Below are positions 35,936 through 44,967 of a stretch of 53,081 nt of DNA, piece after piece; positions within the stretch are counted from its first letter, which is position 1; every line of letters begins with the position of its first letter. This stretch comes from Alphaproteobacteria bacterium (GTDB lineage: Bacteria > Pseudomonadota > Alphaproteobacteria > Thalassobaculales > Thalassobaculaceae), in contig JABMNR010000177.1 of the NCBI GenBank assembly GCA_013203465.1, positions 1 through 53,081 on the forward strand. Direction: 5' to 3'. A program made the translations under genes and the position numbers. The notes under the pieces are model-generated. The model saw only the letters and a program-made list of their open reading frames with translations. It was not told the origin of the DNA and did not search any database.

Positions 35936-36868
35936 CTACCCAGCAGGCAGCGCAGCCAGGAAGTCGTCAACGGCGCGCCAGAACGCGGCACGAATGGCGT
36001 CGGTCTCGCGCAGGATTTCGTGCTCGGCTTCCGGCAAGACGACCAACGTCGCCCGGGGCAAGCGCTGGATGGCTTCATCGATGGCGGGGTTCGCGACGAT
36101 CACCTCCCGCCCCGCCTTGGCGATGAGGGTCGGGGTTGGCACCGCTTCGAGCCGCCCGGGCGCCGTGACGTAGCGGATCGAGCGAAACGCCGCCCGAACC
36201 CAACCGAAGGTGGGGTCGGTGATTACCAGATCCGACTGCGCATCGATCAGCCGGTGCATGCGCTCGAACCGTTCGGGATCTCGGGTCAGCCGGTTACCCT
36301 CGAACCGCCGCCGCTTCGGGCCGTACCCTTTGCCGCCGAAGACATATCGGTCCTGAAAGCCGACCGCGCCCAACCCCTCCACCAGAGCATGGACCAGGGG
36401 GCGCGGCAGGCCGATGCGGGTGATGTCGATCATCGGCGCCGACAGCACGGCCGCACGGGCGATCCCTTGCCGGTGCATCAACAGCCGCAGAGTCAGGTGC
36501 CCGCCCATCGAATGGCCGACAACGACCATCGGCCCCCGATCGAGCGCGCCGGCGTGCTGCAGCACCGCCAACGCGTCGTCCCGGTGATCCTCCATCCGCA
36601 GCACATGGCCCTTGTGGCGATCGGCGAGCAACCGGCTGGACAGTCCCTGTCCGCGCCAGTCGTGGGTAACAACCGCGAAACCGCGCGCCCGCAGATCGGC
36701 CACCGTCTCCAGGTTCTTCTCGATGAACTCGGTATAACCCGGCAGGAACGCACACCAGCCCCGCGGCCCCGGCTCTCCGAACACCGCCATCCGCAGCCGT
36801 ATCCCGCCGGGCCGGTCAAGCCAAAGAGTTCGGCCACCCGCCTGCTCGATGGTTTCCGCCACGCTCAC
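35936..36868 (-). CDS. Alpha/beta hydrolase (lysophospholipase-like, Hydrolase_4)
   Basis: A 310-residue enzyme of the monoacylglycerol-lipase/lysophospholipase branch: ARGFAVVTHDWRGQGLSSRL, the nucleophile elbow VVGHSMGGHLTLRL, and the catalytic His in LPEAEHEILRE. Substrates would be lipids or esters. The GTG at 36868 overlaps the stop of the polyamine transporter ATPase (GTGA); another GTG seven codons upstream (36889) is also possible. Being the last gene of the polyamine transporter operon is odd for this family. Confidence 0.85.
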   Translation of the reverse strand: MSVAETIEQAGGRTLWLDRPGGIRLRMAVFGEPGPRGWCAFLPGYTEFIEKNLETVADLRARGFAVVTHDWRGQGLSSRLLADRHKGHVLRMEDHRDDALAVLQHAGALDRGPMVVVGHSMGGHLTLRLLMHRQGIARAAVLSAPMIDITRIGLPRPLVHALVEGLGAVGFQDRYVFGGKGYGPKRRRFEGNRLTRDPERFERMHRLIDAQSDLVITDPTFGWVRAAFRSIRYVTAPGRLEAVPTPTLIAKAGREVIVANPAIDEAIQRLPRATLVVLPEAEHEILRETDAIRAAFWRAVDDFLAALPAG

Positions 36869-37968
36869 CGATCGAGCACCACGCCGCACTCCGAGGTCCA
36901 GGACAGATGCACGTTATCGCCCCACGTGAAACGCCGGCGCGTCACCCGGTCTAGATTGGCGCTCGACACCTTGATCAGCGGCACATCCGGCGCAACACGC
37001 ACATGGTAGACGGATGTCTCGCCGAGGTAGGTGATCTCCTCGACCACGCCATGCGCAAGGTTGCTGGTGCCGTCGCCATCCGGCTCATGGGTGATATCGA
37101 TCTTCTCGGGCCTCAGGGCAAGCCAGGCGGTCGTGCCGGTGGCGTAGGTCACCTGCTGCCGGATCACCACGGGCGCCGGCAAATCCGGGCACGACAAGGT
37201 CACGATGCCGGCGTCGCAGCTCTCGACCTGCCCTTCGATCAAATTCACCGAGCCGATGAAATCGGCCACGAACCGGTTGGCCGGGAATTCGTAGAGTTCG
37301 GCGGGCGGCGCCACCTGCCGCACCTGCCCGGCGTCCATGACGGCGATGCGGTCGGCCATGCTCAGCGCCTCGGACTGATCGTGGGTGACGATGACGAAAG
37401 TAATGCCGACGCTGTCCTGCAGGTTGACGAGTTCAAGCCGCATCTGTTCCCGCAACTTGGCGTCGAGCGCCGACAGCGGTTCGTCCAGCAGCAGCACCTT
37501 GGGCTGCTTGACCAGCGCGCGGGCCAGCGCGACACGCTGGCGCTGGCCGCCGGACAGCTGATCCGGGCGCCGGGCGCCATACCCCGCGAGCTTGACCAAC
37601 GCCAACGCCTCCTCGGCCCGGTGGCGGGTTTCCTCGCGCGTGACACCGGCGATGCGCAAGCCGTAGCCTACATTGTCCAACACCGACATGTGCGGAAACA
37701 CGGCGTAGGACTGGAACACCATGTTGACCGGTCGTTTGTTGACCGGCACCGCCGAGACATCGTTGCCTTCAAGACGGATGGTCCCGCCAGTCGGCATCTC
37801 CAACCCGGCGATCATGCGCAACAGCGTGGTCTTGCCGCAGCCGGATGGACCCAGCAGCGCGAAGAACTCACCGCGGCGAATGTCCAGATCGACCGCGTCG
37901 ACCGCCGCCAACGACCCATACCGCTTGGTCAAACCACGGATTTCGATGATCGGGTCTTCCGTGCTCAT
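36865..37968 (-). CDS. Polyamine ABC transporter ATP-binding protein (PotA/PotG-like)
   Basis: A 367-residue ATPase: Walker A GPSGCGKT, signature LSGGQRQR, Walker B LLLDEPLSALD, and a C-terminal TOBE domain (EITYLGETSVYHVRV). This is the spermidine/putrescine-type import ATPase. The ATG overlaps the permease stop by 4 bases (ATGA). An upstream in-frame start inside the permease is unlikely. Confidence 0.93.
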   Translation of the reverse strand: MSTEDPIIEIRGLTKRYGSLAAVDAVDLDIRRGEFFALLGPSGCGKTTLLRMIAGLEMPTGGTIRLEGNDVSAVPVNKRPVNMVFQSYAVFPHMSVLDNVGYGLRIAGVTREETRHRAEEALALVKLAGYGARRPDQLSGGQRQRVALARALVKQPKVLLLDEPLSALDAKLREQMRLELVNLQDSVGITFVIVTHDQSEALSMADRIAVMDAGQVRQVAPPAELYEFPANRFVADFIGSVNLIEGQVESCDAGIVTLSCPDLPAPVVIRQQVTYATGTTAWLALRPEKIDITHEPDGDGTSNLAHGVVEEITYLGETSVYHVRVAPDVPLIKVSSANLDRVTRRRFTWGDNVHLSWTSECGVVLDR

Positions 37969-38807
37969 CCAGCGGTCTCCGCCGTCTTGATGCGCGTTCG
38001 GTGCTGCAGCCACAGCGCCGTCACCGTCAGTGCCACGGTCAAGACGATCAACACGGTCGAGGCGGCGTTGACCTCCGGTGTCACCGAGAACCGCACCATC
38101 GAATAGACTTTTACCGGGAAGGTCACGGTGTTCGGCCCCGAGGTGAAGAAGGTGATCACGAAATCGTCGAGCGACAGGGTAAACGCCAACAGCGCTCCCG
38201 CCACCAACCCCGGCCCCATGAACGGGATCAGCACGTCACGGAACACCTGCCACTCCGTCGCGCCCAAATCCTGCGCGGCTTCGGCCAGCTCGCGGTTGAA
38301 GCCCTCCAGCCGCGCCCGCACCACCACCGCGACAAAGGGGAAGCTGAACGACACATGGGCGATGGTGATGGCCGACAGCGAGAACGGCCACACCATATCG
38401 CTCGGCCAGCCGATCCGCGCGAAGAACGCCATCATCGCGACCCCCATGCAAATCTCGGGGATCACGATCGGCAGGGCCATCGCGCCCTCGTAGCCGACCT
38501 TGCCGGGAAACCGGAACCGCCACAGCAACACCGCCACCAGCGTGCCCAACACCGTGGCAATGAGCGTCGAGGCGAAGGCGATGGTCAGTGAATTGACGAA
38601 CGCCTCGATCAAATCCTCGTTGTCCAGCGCCTGCTCATAATATTTCAGCGTGAAACCACGCCACACGATGTTGCGGCGGCTGTCGTTGAAGCTGAAGGCG
38701 ATCAAGGTGGCGATCGGTGCGTAGAGAAACACGAAGGTCGCCAACAGGGTCAGCCGCATCCAGGTGCGCCGGGTGTAGTCGAGCGGGCCGATCGGAGCGC
38801 GTGCCAT
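37965..38807 (-). CDS. Polyamine ABC transporter permease (PotC/PotI-like)
   Basis: A 280-residue inner-membrane permease with about six helices (LLATFVFLYAPIATLIAFSF near the start), and the EAA loop LAEAAQDLGATEWQVFRDV. It pairs with the next upstream permease. The ATG at 38807 directly follows an in-frame GTG; it starts 4 bases after the stop of the upstream permease gene. Confidence 0.92.
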   Translation of the reverse strand: MARAPIGPLDYTRRTWMRLTLLATFVFLYAPIATLIAFSFNDSRRNIVWRGFTLKYYEQALDNEDLIEAFVNSLTIAFASTLIATVLGTLVAVLLWRFRFPGKVGYEGAMALPIVIPEICMGVAMMAFFARIGWPSDMVWPFSLSAITIAHVSFSFPFVAVVVRARLEGFNRELAEAAQDLGATEWQVFRDVLIPFMGPGLVAGALLAFTLSLDDFVITFFTSGPNTVTFPVKVYSMVRFSVTPEVNAASTVLIVLTVALTVTALWLQHRTRIKTAETAG

Positions 38808-38811
38808 CACC

Positions 38812-39726
38812 CTACCCCGCGTCCATCGCGGACCGCCCGCGTGACAGCACCGCCCGCAGCGCCAGGGCGCCGAAGGTGAGATACATCAACAGAAACGACA
38901 ACGCCGCGCCGAACGGCCAGTCGTTCGCACCCTTGAACTGCCGCTCGATCACGTTGGCGATCATCTGGCTGTCGGTACCGCCCAACAGATCGGGTGTCAG
39001 GAACGAGCCCAAGGCCGGAATGAACACCAGGATCGCGCCCGAGACGATCCCCGGGAAGGCCAGCGGGACGATCACGGTACGGAACGCCGTCCACTGCGAG
39101 GCGCCCAGATCCAGTGCCGCCTCGATCAGCGACCGGTCGAGCCGTTCAAGCGCGGCATAGAGCGGCAACACCATGAACGGCAGGTGCACGTAGACCAGCC
39201 CGATCACCACCGCGGTGTTGTTGTAGAGCAGCTCCAACGGCTCGAACCGGTCGCCCAGCACCCCCGGTAAGCCGATCAGCGCCAACCCCCAATCGCCGCG
39301 TTCCCACAGCCATTCGAGCGAGAAGTTAACGAACCCCCGGATACGCAGCACCGCGATCAACGCATAGGTACGGATCAGCAGATTGGTCCAGAACGGCAGG
39401 ATCACCAGCAGCAGCAGCACCGGCCGCCAGCGCGGGCTGGCGAACACGATCGCCATCGCCACGGGAAACCCTGCCACCAGCGACACCACGGTGGTCATCC
39501 CCGCGAACAGGAACGACTTGCCGAAGATCTCCAGATACAGCGGGTCGAGCGCGCGGGCATAGTTCGCCAGCGTACCGGTGACCTCCATGCCGATGACGCC
39601 CCGCAACTCGGCGAAGCTGAACAGCCAGACGATACCGAGCGGAATCAGGAAGAAGCCGAGCAGCCATGCCGTCGGCGGCAGGCCAAGCACCCAGAACACC
39701 AAGGGATGCCGCCACCAAGGGTCCAT
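38812..39726 (-). CDS. Polyamine ABC transporter permease (PotB/PotH-like)
   Basis: A 304-residue inner-membrane permease. The N-terminal helix is LPPTAWLLGFFLIPLGIVWL; TYALIAVLRIRGFVNF and the EAA loop IEAALDLGASQWTAFRTVIV are typical of PotB/PotH. It lies 33 bases downstream of the binding-protein gene and is co-transcribed with it. Confidence 0.92.
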   Translation of the reverse strand: MDPWWRHPLVFWVLGLPPTAWLLGFFLIPLGIVWLFSFAELRGVIGMEVTGTLANYARALDPLYLEIFGKSFLFAGMTTVVSLVAGFPVAMAIVFASPRWRPVLLLLVILPFWTNLLIRTYALIAVLRIRGFVNFSLEWLWERGDWGLALIGLPGVLGDRFEPLELLYNNTAVVIGLVYVHLPFMVLPLYAALERLDRSLIEAALDLGASQWTAFRTVIVPLAFPGIVSGAILVFIPALGSFLTPDLLGGTDSQMIANVIERQFKGANDWPFGAALSFLLMYLTFGALALRAVLSRGRSAMDAG

Positions 39727-39759
39727 GGGAATGCCCGGCCTGTCGTTGCGCGCCGACGG

Positions 39760-40836
39760 TCAGGCGGCGTTGATGCGGGTCCAGAGCCGATCGATCAGTT
39801 GGCTGTACTCGGGTCCCTGATAGATCGCCACCTCGCTGCTTTCCACCACCGAGGTCGGTGGGAAGATCGCCGGGTTCTCGCTGTAGTCCTTGCCCATCAG
39901 CGCTCGCGCCGCCGCGTTGGGCGTGGCGTACTGGATGAAATTGGCGATGTCGGCGCCGACCTTGGCGTCAAGGATGTAGTTGATAAAGGCATGGGCATTG
40001 TTCGGATGCGGCGCGCCGACCGGAATCGCCAGCGTATCCTCCCAAAGCAGCCCGCCCTCCTTCGGCACCACGTAGGAGATGTCCGGATCTTCCGCCATCA
40101 CCTGTAGGATGTCGCCGTTCCACTCCTGGGTCAGATCGACCTCGCCCGATAGCAGCAAGTCCTGGCCGTTGTCCTCGGCGAACACACGGATGTTGGGCTT
40201 TTGCTTGATGATCAGATTGGCCGCCGCCTCCAGCTTCGCCGGGTCGGTCACGTTCATCGAGTTGCCGAGGTACTTGGCGGCGATCTGAATCACCGTCGTC
40301 GGCTCGGCCAGCAACGCCACCTTGCCGGCGTATTTATTGCTGTCGTACAGCCACTTCCAGCTATCGGGCACACCGTCGACCCGGCTCTTGCGGTAGCCGA
40401 TGCCGATCGTTCCCCACATATACGGCACCGAGTGGACGCGCCCCGGATCGAACGCCGGGTTCATATGCACCGGGGCAACGTTCTTCAGATTGGGGATCTT
40501 GGCGTGGTCGAGCTTGGTCAGCAGCTTCGCCGCGACCATGCGTTCGACATAATCGTTGGACGGCACGATCACGTCGTAGCCTGGGTTGCCGCCTCTCAGC
40601 TTGGCGAACAGCTCGGCGTTGTCGGCGAACAGGTCCATGGTGACCTCAATGCCGGTCGCCCCCTTGAAATCGTCAAGCGTGGTCTCGCCGATATAGGTAT
40701 CCCAATTGTAGAAGTTCAGCGCCTTGGCCTCGGCGCCCCAACCCCATTTCGGCGAGACGGTCAGCCCGGCGGCCACGGCCCCGGTACCGGCGAGGAACGA
40801 CCGGCGTGACGGCCGGAGCGAGCGATTGAGTGACAT
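39760..40836 (-). CDS. Polyamine ABC transporter substrate-binding protein (PotD/PotF-like)
   Basis: A 358-residue periplasmic protein with a twin-arginine-type signal (RPSRRSFLAGTGAVAAG), so it may be exported folded by Tat. Typical segments are LNFYNWDTYIGETTLDDFKG, YDVIVPSNDYVERM and VPYMWGTIGIGYRKS. It binds putrescine or spermidine. The ATG follows GGGGG. It heads the PotDBCA-type operon on the minus strand; next to the putrescine catabolic genes, putrescine is the likely ligand. Confidence 0.93.
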   Translation of the reverse strand: MSLNRSLRPSRRSFLAGTGAVAAGLTVSPKWGWGAEAKALNFYNWDTYIGETTLDDFKGATGIEVTMDLFADNAELFAKLRGGNPGYDVIVPSNDYVERMVAAKLLTKLDHAKIPNLKNVAPVHMNPAFDPGRVHSVPYMWGTIGIGYRKSRVDGVPDSWKWLYDSNKYAGKVALLAEPTTVIQIAAKYLGNSMNVTDPAKLEAAANLIIKQKPNIRVFAEDNGQDLLLSGEVDLTQEWNGDILQVMAEDPDISYVVPKEGGLLWEDTLAIPVGAPHPNNAHAFINYILDAKVGADIANFIQYATPNAAARALMGKDYSENPAIFPPTSVVESSEVAIYQGPEYSQLIDRLWTRINAA

Positions 40837-41223
40837 GGCAACCCCCTGCTGCTGTCGGCGGCCCGTCGCATGGCGAGACATCCATGGCGCGGATCCGCTC
40901 AAAACGATCGTCAGGGATCAAGACACTCACTTTCGCTCAAGTCAACGTCACGCCATGGATGGATTTCGTACAATCAGCGCTCCCATCGCTTTTTTTGCAC
41001 GGCGTGCGTTGGCGCGGCGCGTCTGAATCGGCCAGCACGGCGATTCGGAGAACCCGTTGCCCGATGCGGTGGTCTTGGTGAAATGCGACGCGCTGGCCCC
41101 ACCGGTTCTGGGTGCGGCACGGGCATCGGCGCTCTACAGTGGGACGATCACGCCACGGCGGACGCCCTTACGGCGCTGACCAACTCACGCTGACCGCAGC
41201 CGCCCTCACCAAAAGTCAAAAAA
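40837..41223. promoter_or_regulatory. Non-coding region before the polyamine transporter
   Basis: This 387-base stretch separates the binding-protein gene from the small gene at 41224. Short open frames exist but none resembles a protein. A run of seven T (near 40990) and the sequence around it would be downstream of nothing on the plus strand. It most likely holds the promoter of the transporter operon (read leftwards) and the terminator of the 134-residue gene. I see no clear operator. Confidence 0.4.
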
Positions 41224-41628
41224 TCAGATGGATACGTCGACGAACGCGCCACGTTCCGTCGGTTGCCCGGATTCGGCAGCCGCAACGGCGGCGTTCACCG
41301 CCTCACGAGCAAAGTTATCGTTCGCCAGTTCGTCTTCGCCCTGTGCGCCGCTCAGATCGCTGGATGCGGTGTTATTGACGATGCGTTGCTGAGCCCGCGC
41401 GGTCTCGCGAGATCTTTCCTCGACCGCTTCGCGGATCGCCTCGGCGGCGGCTTCACGTGCTTCCTGAACTTCGGCGGCCGACTTTTCGGCGCCATTAACC
41501 AGACTGATGCCGGCGCGCAAGCCGCTGCCAAGGGCGCCCGCTCCACTCAATCCTAGTGCCACGCCGCCAACAGGGGCGCTCAAGCTGGATAGCAACGATG
41601 ATGTGGGCGCTGCTGCGGCAATTGCCAT
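41224..41628 (-). CDS. Hypothetical protein, Ala-rich with coiled coil
   Basis: A 134-residue protein: a Gly/Ala/Ser-rich hydrophobic N-terminal part (about residues 10-45, SSLSAPVGGVALGLSGAGAL), a charged coiled coil (SAAEVQEAREAAAEAIREAVEERSRETARAQ), then a polar tail. GGAGGAGG lies before the ATG. The pattern suggests a small membrane-associated or self-assembling protein; I recognise no family. Its 5' region is AT-rich and holds a 22-base tandem repeat. Confidence 0.6.
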   Translation of the reverse strand: MAIAAAAPTSSLLSSLSAPVGGVALGLSGAGALGSGLRAGISLVNGAEKSAAEVQEAREAAAEAIREAVEERSRETARAQQRIVNNTASSDLSGAQGEDELANDNFAREAVNAAVAAAESGQPTERGAFVDVSI

Positions 41629-41670
41629 CGCGACGTCCTCCTCCGCCAAATATTATGAATATTTTAACTA

Positions 41671-41714
41671 TTTAATGCAAGAGGTATGAGAATTTAATGC
41701 AAGAGATATGAAAA
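41671..41714. repeat. 22-base tandem repeat, two copies
   Basis: TTTAATGCAAGAGGTATGAG-AA (41671-41692) is followed directly by a second copy (41693-41714) with two differences. It lies in the AT-rich gap between the 134-residue gene and the aminotransferase gene, 43 bases upstream of the former. It could be a paired binding site or a simple duplication. Confidence 0.75.
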
Positions 41715-41725
41715 CTCGTGCCTCG

Positions 41726-43108
41726 TCATAGGCCTAGGTCGCGTTGGGTAAGGTCGAGGCACACTCGCGCGGTGTCGATCAAGCGATCGATCTCGGCTCG
41801 ACTGATCACCAGCGGCGGCGCGACCACCATGGTGTCACGCACCGCCCGCATGATCACGTTGTTACGAATGAAATGATCGCGGCACCGGATGCCAGCCGCA
41901 CCCTCCGGCTGGAAAAAGATCGGGCCATCCTTGTCGCGCACCAGCTCGATGGCGCCGATCATACCGACGCCCCGCACCTCACCGACCAGCGGGTGATCCG
42001 CCAAGGAGCGCAATCCTTCCTGCAGGTAAGGGCCCACATCGGTGGCCGCCCGGTCGACCAGCCCCTCGCGTTCGATGATTGCCAAATTCGCCAGCGCCAC
42101 GGCGCAGGCCATCGGATGCCCCGAGTAGGTAAAGCCATGAAAAAACTCGCCGCCGCGCTCGATCAGGGTCTCGGCCACCCGGTCACCGACCATCACCGCC
42201 GCGATCGGCGCGTAGCCGGACGACAGTCCCTTGGCGAGGGTCATCATGTCGGGCGCGAGGCCGAAGGTCTCCGAGCCGAACCACGCCCCGGTGCGCCCGA
42301 AGCCGCAGATCACCTCGTCGACGATGAACAGGATATCGTGCTCGCGGCAGATTCGCTGAATCTCGGGAAAATAGCTCGCCGGCGGCACGATTACGCCGCC
42401 GGAACCTTGGATCGGCTCGGCGATGAAGGCGGCGACCCGGTCGGCGCCCACCTCGTTGATCCGCTCATCCAGCGCCTGGGCGGCGGCGATGCCGAAGTCA
42501 TCCGGGGTCATGTTGCCGCCGTCGCGCAGGAAATACGGCGGCCGGATATGCTCGAAATCCGGCAGCGGCATGTCGACCTGATCGTGCATGGCGCTCATAC
42601 CGCCGAGGCTCGCCGCGACCATGGTCGAGCCATGATAGGCGTACTCCCGACTGATGATGATCTTTTTCCCGGGCTTGCCGGCGACCTGCCAGAAATGCCG
42701 CACCATGCGCACGATGGTGTCGTTCGCCTCGGAGCCGGAGTTGGTGAAAAACACACGGTTCAAGCCCGCCGGCGTCAACTCGGCCAGCTTGGCCGCCAGA
42801 TCGGTGGCCGGCACCGACGTGGTCTTGAAGAAGGTGTTGTAATAGGACAGCTCGCGCATCTGCGCGGCGGCCACCTCGGCCAACTCCGACCGGCCATAGC
42901 CAACGTTGACGCACCACAACCCGGCCATGCCGTCGAGGATTTCATTGCCCTCGGAATCCCACAACGTCGATCCCTCGGCCCGGACGATGACCCGCACACC
43001 CTCGGCGGCCAGCGCCTTGGTATCGCTGAACGGATGCCAATGATGGGCGGCATCGCGCACCCGGTAGGCGGCGGTGTCGATAGCATCGGATGGAGCGGCA
43101 GCGGTCAT
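41726..43108 (-). CDS. Aspartate aminotransferase family protein (putrescine/omega-amino acid:pyruvate type)
   Basis: A 460-residue class III PLP-dependent aminotransferase. The segment FTNSGSEANDTIVRMVRHF binds the cofactor phosphate, FIVDEVICGFGRTGAWFG carries the PLP-contacting Asp, and TLAKGLSSGYAPIAAVMV the catalytic Lys. The N-terminal HHWHPFSDTKALA is typical of the putrescine-pyruvate (SpuC-like) and omega-amino acid-pyruvate group. It would convert putrescine to 4-aminobutanal, fitting the polyamine genes on both sides. The ATG at 43108 is preferred to an adjacent TTG. Confidence 0.9.
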   Translation of the reverse strand: MTAAAPSDAIDTAAYRVRDAAHHWHPFSDTKALAAEGVRVIVRAEGSTLWDSEGNEILDGMAGLWCVNVGYGRSELAEVAAAQMRELSYYNTFFKTTSVPATDLAAKLAELTPAGLNRVFFTNSGSEANDTIVRMVRHFWQVAGKPGKKIIISREYAYHGSTMVAASLGGMSAMHDQVDMPLPDFEHIRPPYFLRDGGNMTPDDFGIAAAQALDERINEVGADRVAAFIAEPIQGSGGVIVPPASYFPEIQRICREHDILFIVDEVICGFGRTGAWFGSETFGLAPDMMTLAKGLSSGYAPIAAVMVGDRVAETLIERGGEFFHGFTYSGHPMACAVALANLAIIEREGLVDRAATDVGPYLQEGLRSLADHPLVGEVRGVGMIGAIELVRDKDGPIFFQPEGAAGIRCRDHFIRNNVIMRAVRDTMVVAPPLVISRAEIDRLIDTARVCLDLTQRDLGL

Positions 43109-43132
43109 CAAAACGCCTCGTTCGTATTCTCG

Positions 43133-43147
43133 TTAACTTAATCTTAA
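43133..43147. promoter_or_regulatory. Perfect CtrA-type box
   Basis: TTAA-CTTAATC-TTAA matches the CtrA consensus TTAA-N7-TTAA exactly. It lies between the divergent aminotransferase gene and the 78-residue gene, 61 bases before the ATG of the latter and 25 bases from the start of the former. CtrA is the alphaproteobacterial master regulator of cell cycle and motility; function here is inferred. Confidence 0.55.
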
Positions 43148-43207
43148 AACTCCGCGCTTATAAAATGCCATGGACCAGCTAAGGGCCCGCAGCCACAGAG
43201 GCATGCC

Positions 43208-43444
43208 ATGATCGAGTATCCAAGTCCCGACCTCATCCTCGAGACCATCCCGGCGACCGACCCCGTCGAACGGATCAGCCAAGAAGTCAACATCATGGCG
43301 ATCGAGGCCTTGCTCGAATTGGTCCGGAGTGTCGACGCCGACGGCGGCTATGCCAAGGCTTCCGACGCCGCCCGGTCCTTGGCGCTACGAACCGGGGCGA
43401 TAGCAGACGACATCGAACGCACGTTGTCCAAGATTGTCCAGTAA
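43208..43444 (+). CDS. Small acidic hypothetical protein, 78 residues
   Basis: A 78-residue soluble, mostly helical protein (MAIEALLELVRSVDADGGYA, then ARSLALRTGAIADDIERTLS). It has no membrane segment and no catalytic motif. AGAGG lies before the ATG. A perfect CtrA-type box is located about 60-75 bases upstream, so it may be cell-cycle or motility controlled. I recognise no family. Confidence 0.6.
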   Translation: MIEYPSPDLILETIPATDPVERISQEVNIMAIEALLELVRSVDADGGYAKASDAARSLALRTGAIADDIERTLSKIVQ

Positions 43445-43450
43445 CCGCGG

Positions 43451-43486
43451 CGCACTCTTCTCCGAACACCGCGTAACCCGAGTGCG
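43451..43486. terminator. Weak hairpin between convergent genes
   Basis: CGCACTC (43451-43457) and GAGTGCG (43480-43486) form a 7-base stem with a 22-base loop between two convergent genes. No U-tract. It is a weak candidate for a bidirectional terminator. Confidence 0.25.
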
Positions 43487-43491
43487 GCGTT

Positions 43492-44835
43492 TCAGACGTT
43501 CAGCAACAGAAATTCCCGCTCCCAGGCGCTGATCACTTTTCGATAGGCGCGGGATTCCTCTTCCTTGACCTGGGTGAGTACGTTCACGAACCGCTGGCCG
43601 AGCATGTCCTTGAGCGGCTTCGTACGGTTCAGACGCCGCAGCGCGTCCTCCAGATGGCGCGGCAGATTAGCCGCGAGTTGGTAGGCGCTGCCCTCGACCG
43701 GCTTGGACGGCTCGATCTTCTCCATTACCCCGAGATACCCGCACGCGAGCGAGGCGGCGAACGCCAGATACGGGTTGGCATCGGCGCCCGGCACCCGGTT
43801 CTCGACCCGCCGCCCCTCGGGGCTGGACACCGGCACGCGGAAGCCGGTCGTGCGGTTGTCGATCCCCCAGTGGGCGTTCACCGGCGCGTCCGAGTCCGGC
43901 ACCAGCCGACGATAGGAATTCACATACGGCGCCATCAGCGGCATCGCCGCCCAGAGGTATTTCTGCAAGCCGCCAATGTAATGCAGGAAGAACTCGGTAT
44001 TTGTCCCGTCCGCGGCGGCGAACAGATTGCGCCCGGTCTCAACGTCGACCACCGATTGGTGGATGTGCATCGAGCTGCCCGGCTCGTCCTGCATCGGCTT
44101 GGCCATGAAGGTGGCATAGACGTTGTGACCCAGGGCCGCCTGACGCAGCGTGCGTTTGAACAGGAAGGTCTGGTCCGCCAATTCCATGGCATTGCCGTGG
44201 TTGAAATTCATCTCCATCTGCGCCGCCCCCGACTCGTGGGTCAGCGTGTCGACGTCGATGTTCTGCGCCTCGCAATAGTCATAGACATCCTCGAACAACG
44301 GATCGAACTCGTTGACCGCGTCGATGCCATAGGCCTGACGCGCGGTCTCGGGCCGGCCCGAGCGGCCGACCGGCGGCTCCAACGGGTAGTCGGGATCCGT
44401 GTTGACCTTGACCAGAAAGAACTCCAGCTCCGGCGCCACCACCGGCCGCCATCCCTTGTCGGCGTAAAGATCGAGCACACGCTTGAGCACCGCCCGCGCC
44501 GCCACATCCACCGGCCTGCCGTCGAAGTAGAAGGCGTCGTTGATCACCTGGGCCGTCGGCTCGGTGTACCAAGGCACCATGCGGATGGACTCAGGCACCG
44601 GTCGCAGGAAGACATCGCTGGCGCGCGGATCGAGATCGCGTTCCTCGATGTACTCGCCGGTCACCGTCTGGCCGAAAATCGACTCCGGCAACCGCAGGCC
44701 CTGCTCGCCTATCGCCCGCAGGAATTTCTGCGCCGGCAGGATCTTGCCACGCGCGATGCCGGAAAGGTCGGACACCAGACACTCGACTTCGGTGATCCGG
44801 CGTTCTTCGATCCAGGATTTCAGATCGATGGTCAT
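43492..44835 (-). CDS. Glutamine synthetase family protein (gamma-glutamylputrescine synthetase-like)
   Basis: A 447-residue GS-fold ligase. The ATG at 44835 gives the typical start MTIDLKSWIEERRITEVECL. VAPELEFFLV and QMEMNFNHGNAMELADQTFL contain the metal-binding Glu and the catalytic loop, and NPYLAFAASLACGYLG the C-terminal ATP region. In PuuA-like enzymes this domain ligates glutamate to putrescine using ATP; given the PuuB-type oxidase and polyamine uptake genes beside it, this is the likely role. A second paralogue is divergent, 132 bases away. Confidence 0.88.
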   Translation of the reverse strand: MTIDLKSWIEERRITEVECLVSDLSGIARGKILPAQKFLRAIGEQGLRLPESIFGQTVTGEYIEERDLDPRASDVFLRPVPESIRMVPWYTEPTAQVINDAFYFDGRPVDVAARAVLKRVLDLYADKGWRPVVAPELEFFLVKVNTDPDYPLEPPVGRSGRPETARQAYGIDAVNEFDPLFEDVYDYCEAQNIDVDTLTHESGAAQMEMNFNHGNAMELADQTFLFKRTLRQAALGHNVYATFMAKPMQDEPGSSMHIHQSVVDVETGRNLFAAADGTNTEFFLHYIGGLQKYLWAAMPLMAPYVNSYRRLVPDSDAPVNAHWGIDNRTTGFRVPVSSPEGRRVENRVPGADANPYLAFAASLACGYLGVMEKIEPSKPVEGSAYQLAANLPRHLEDALRRLNRTKPLKDMLGQRFVNVLTQVKEEESRAYRKVISAWEREFLLLNV

Positions 44836-44967
44836 GGGGCCTCGCGATACGGAACAATTCAGATACAGGACACTCGACAATCCGGCAACGGCGCCTCTCC
44901 CGAAAGCCGCACGGGCATGGTAAGAGCGTGGCGTCATCAACCCGTCACATCACCATCGGACCTCCTT

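Noticed and set aside
40870-41193. 107-codon frame in the gap before the polyamine transporter
   Set aside because: No ribosome binding site, irregular composition and no family resemblance.
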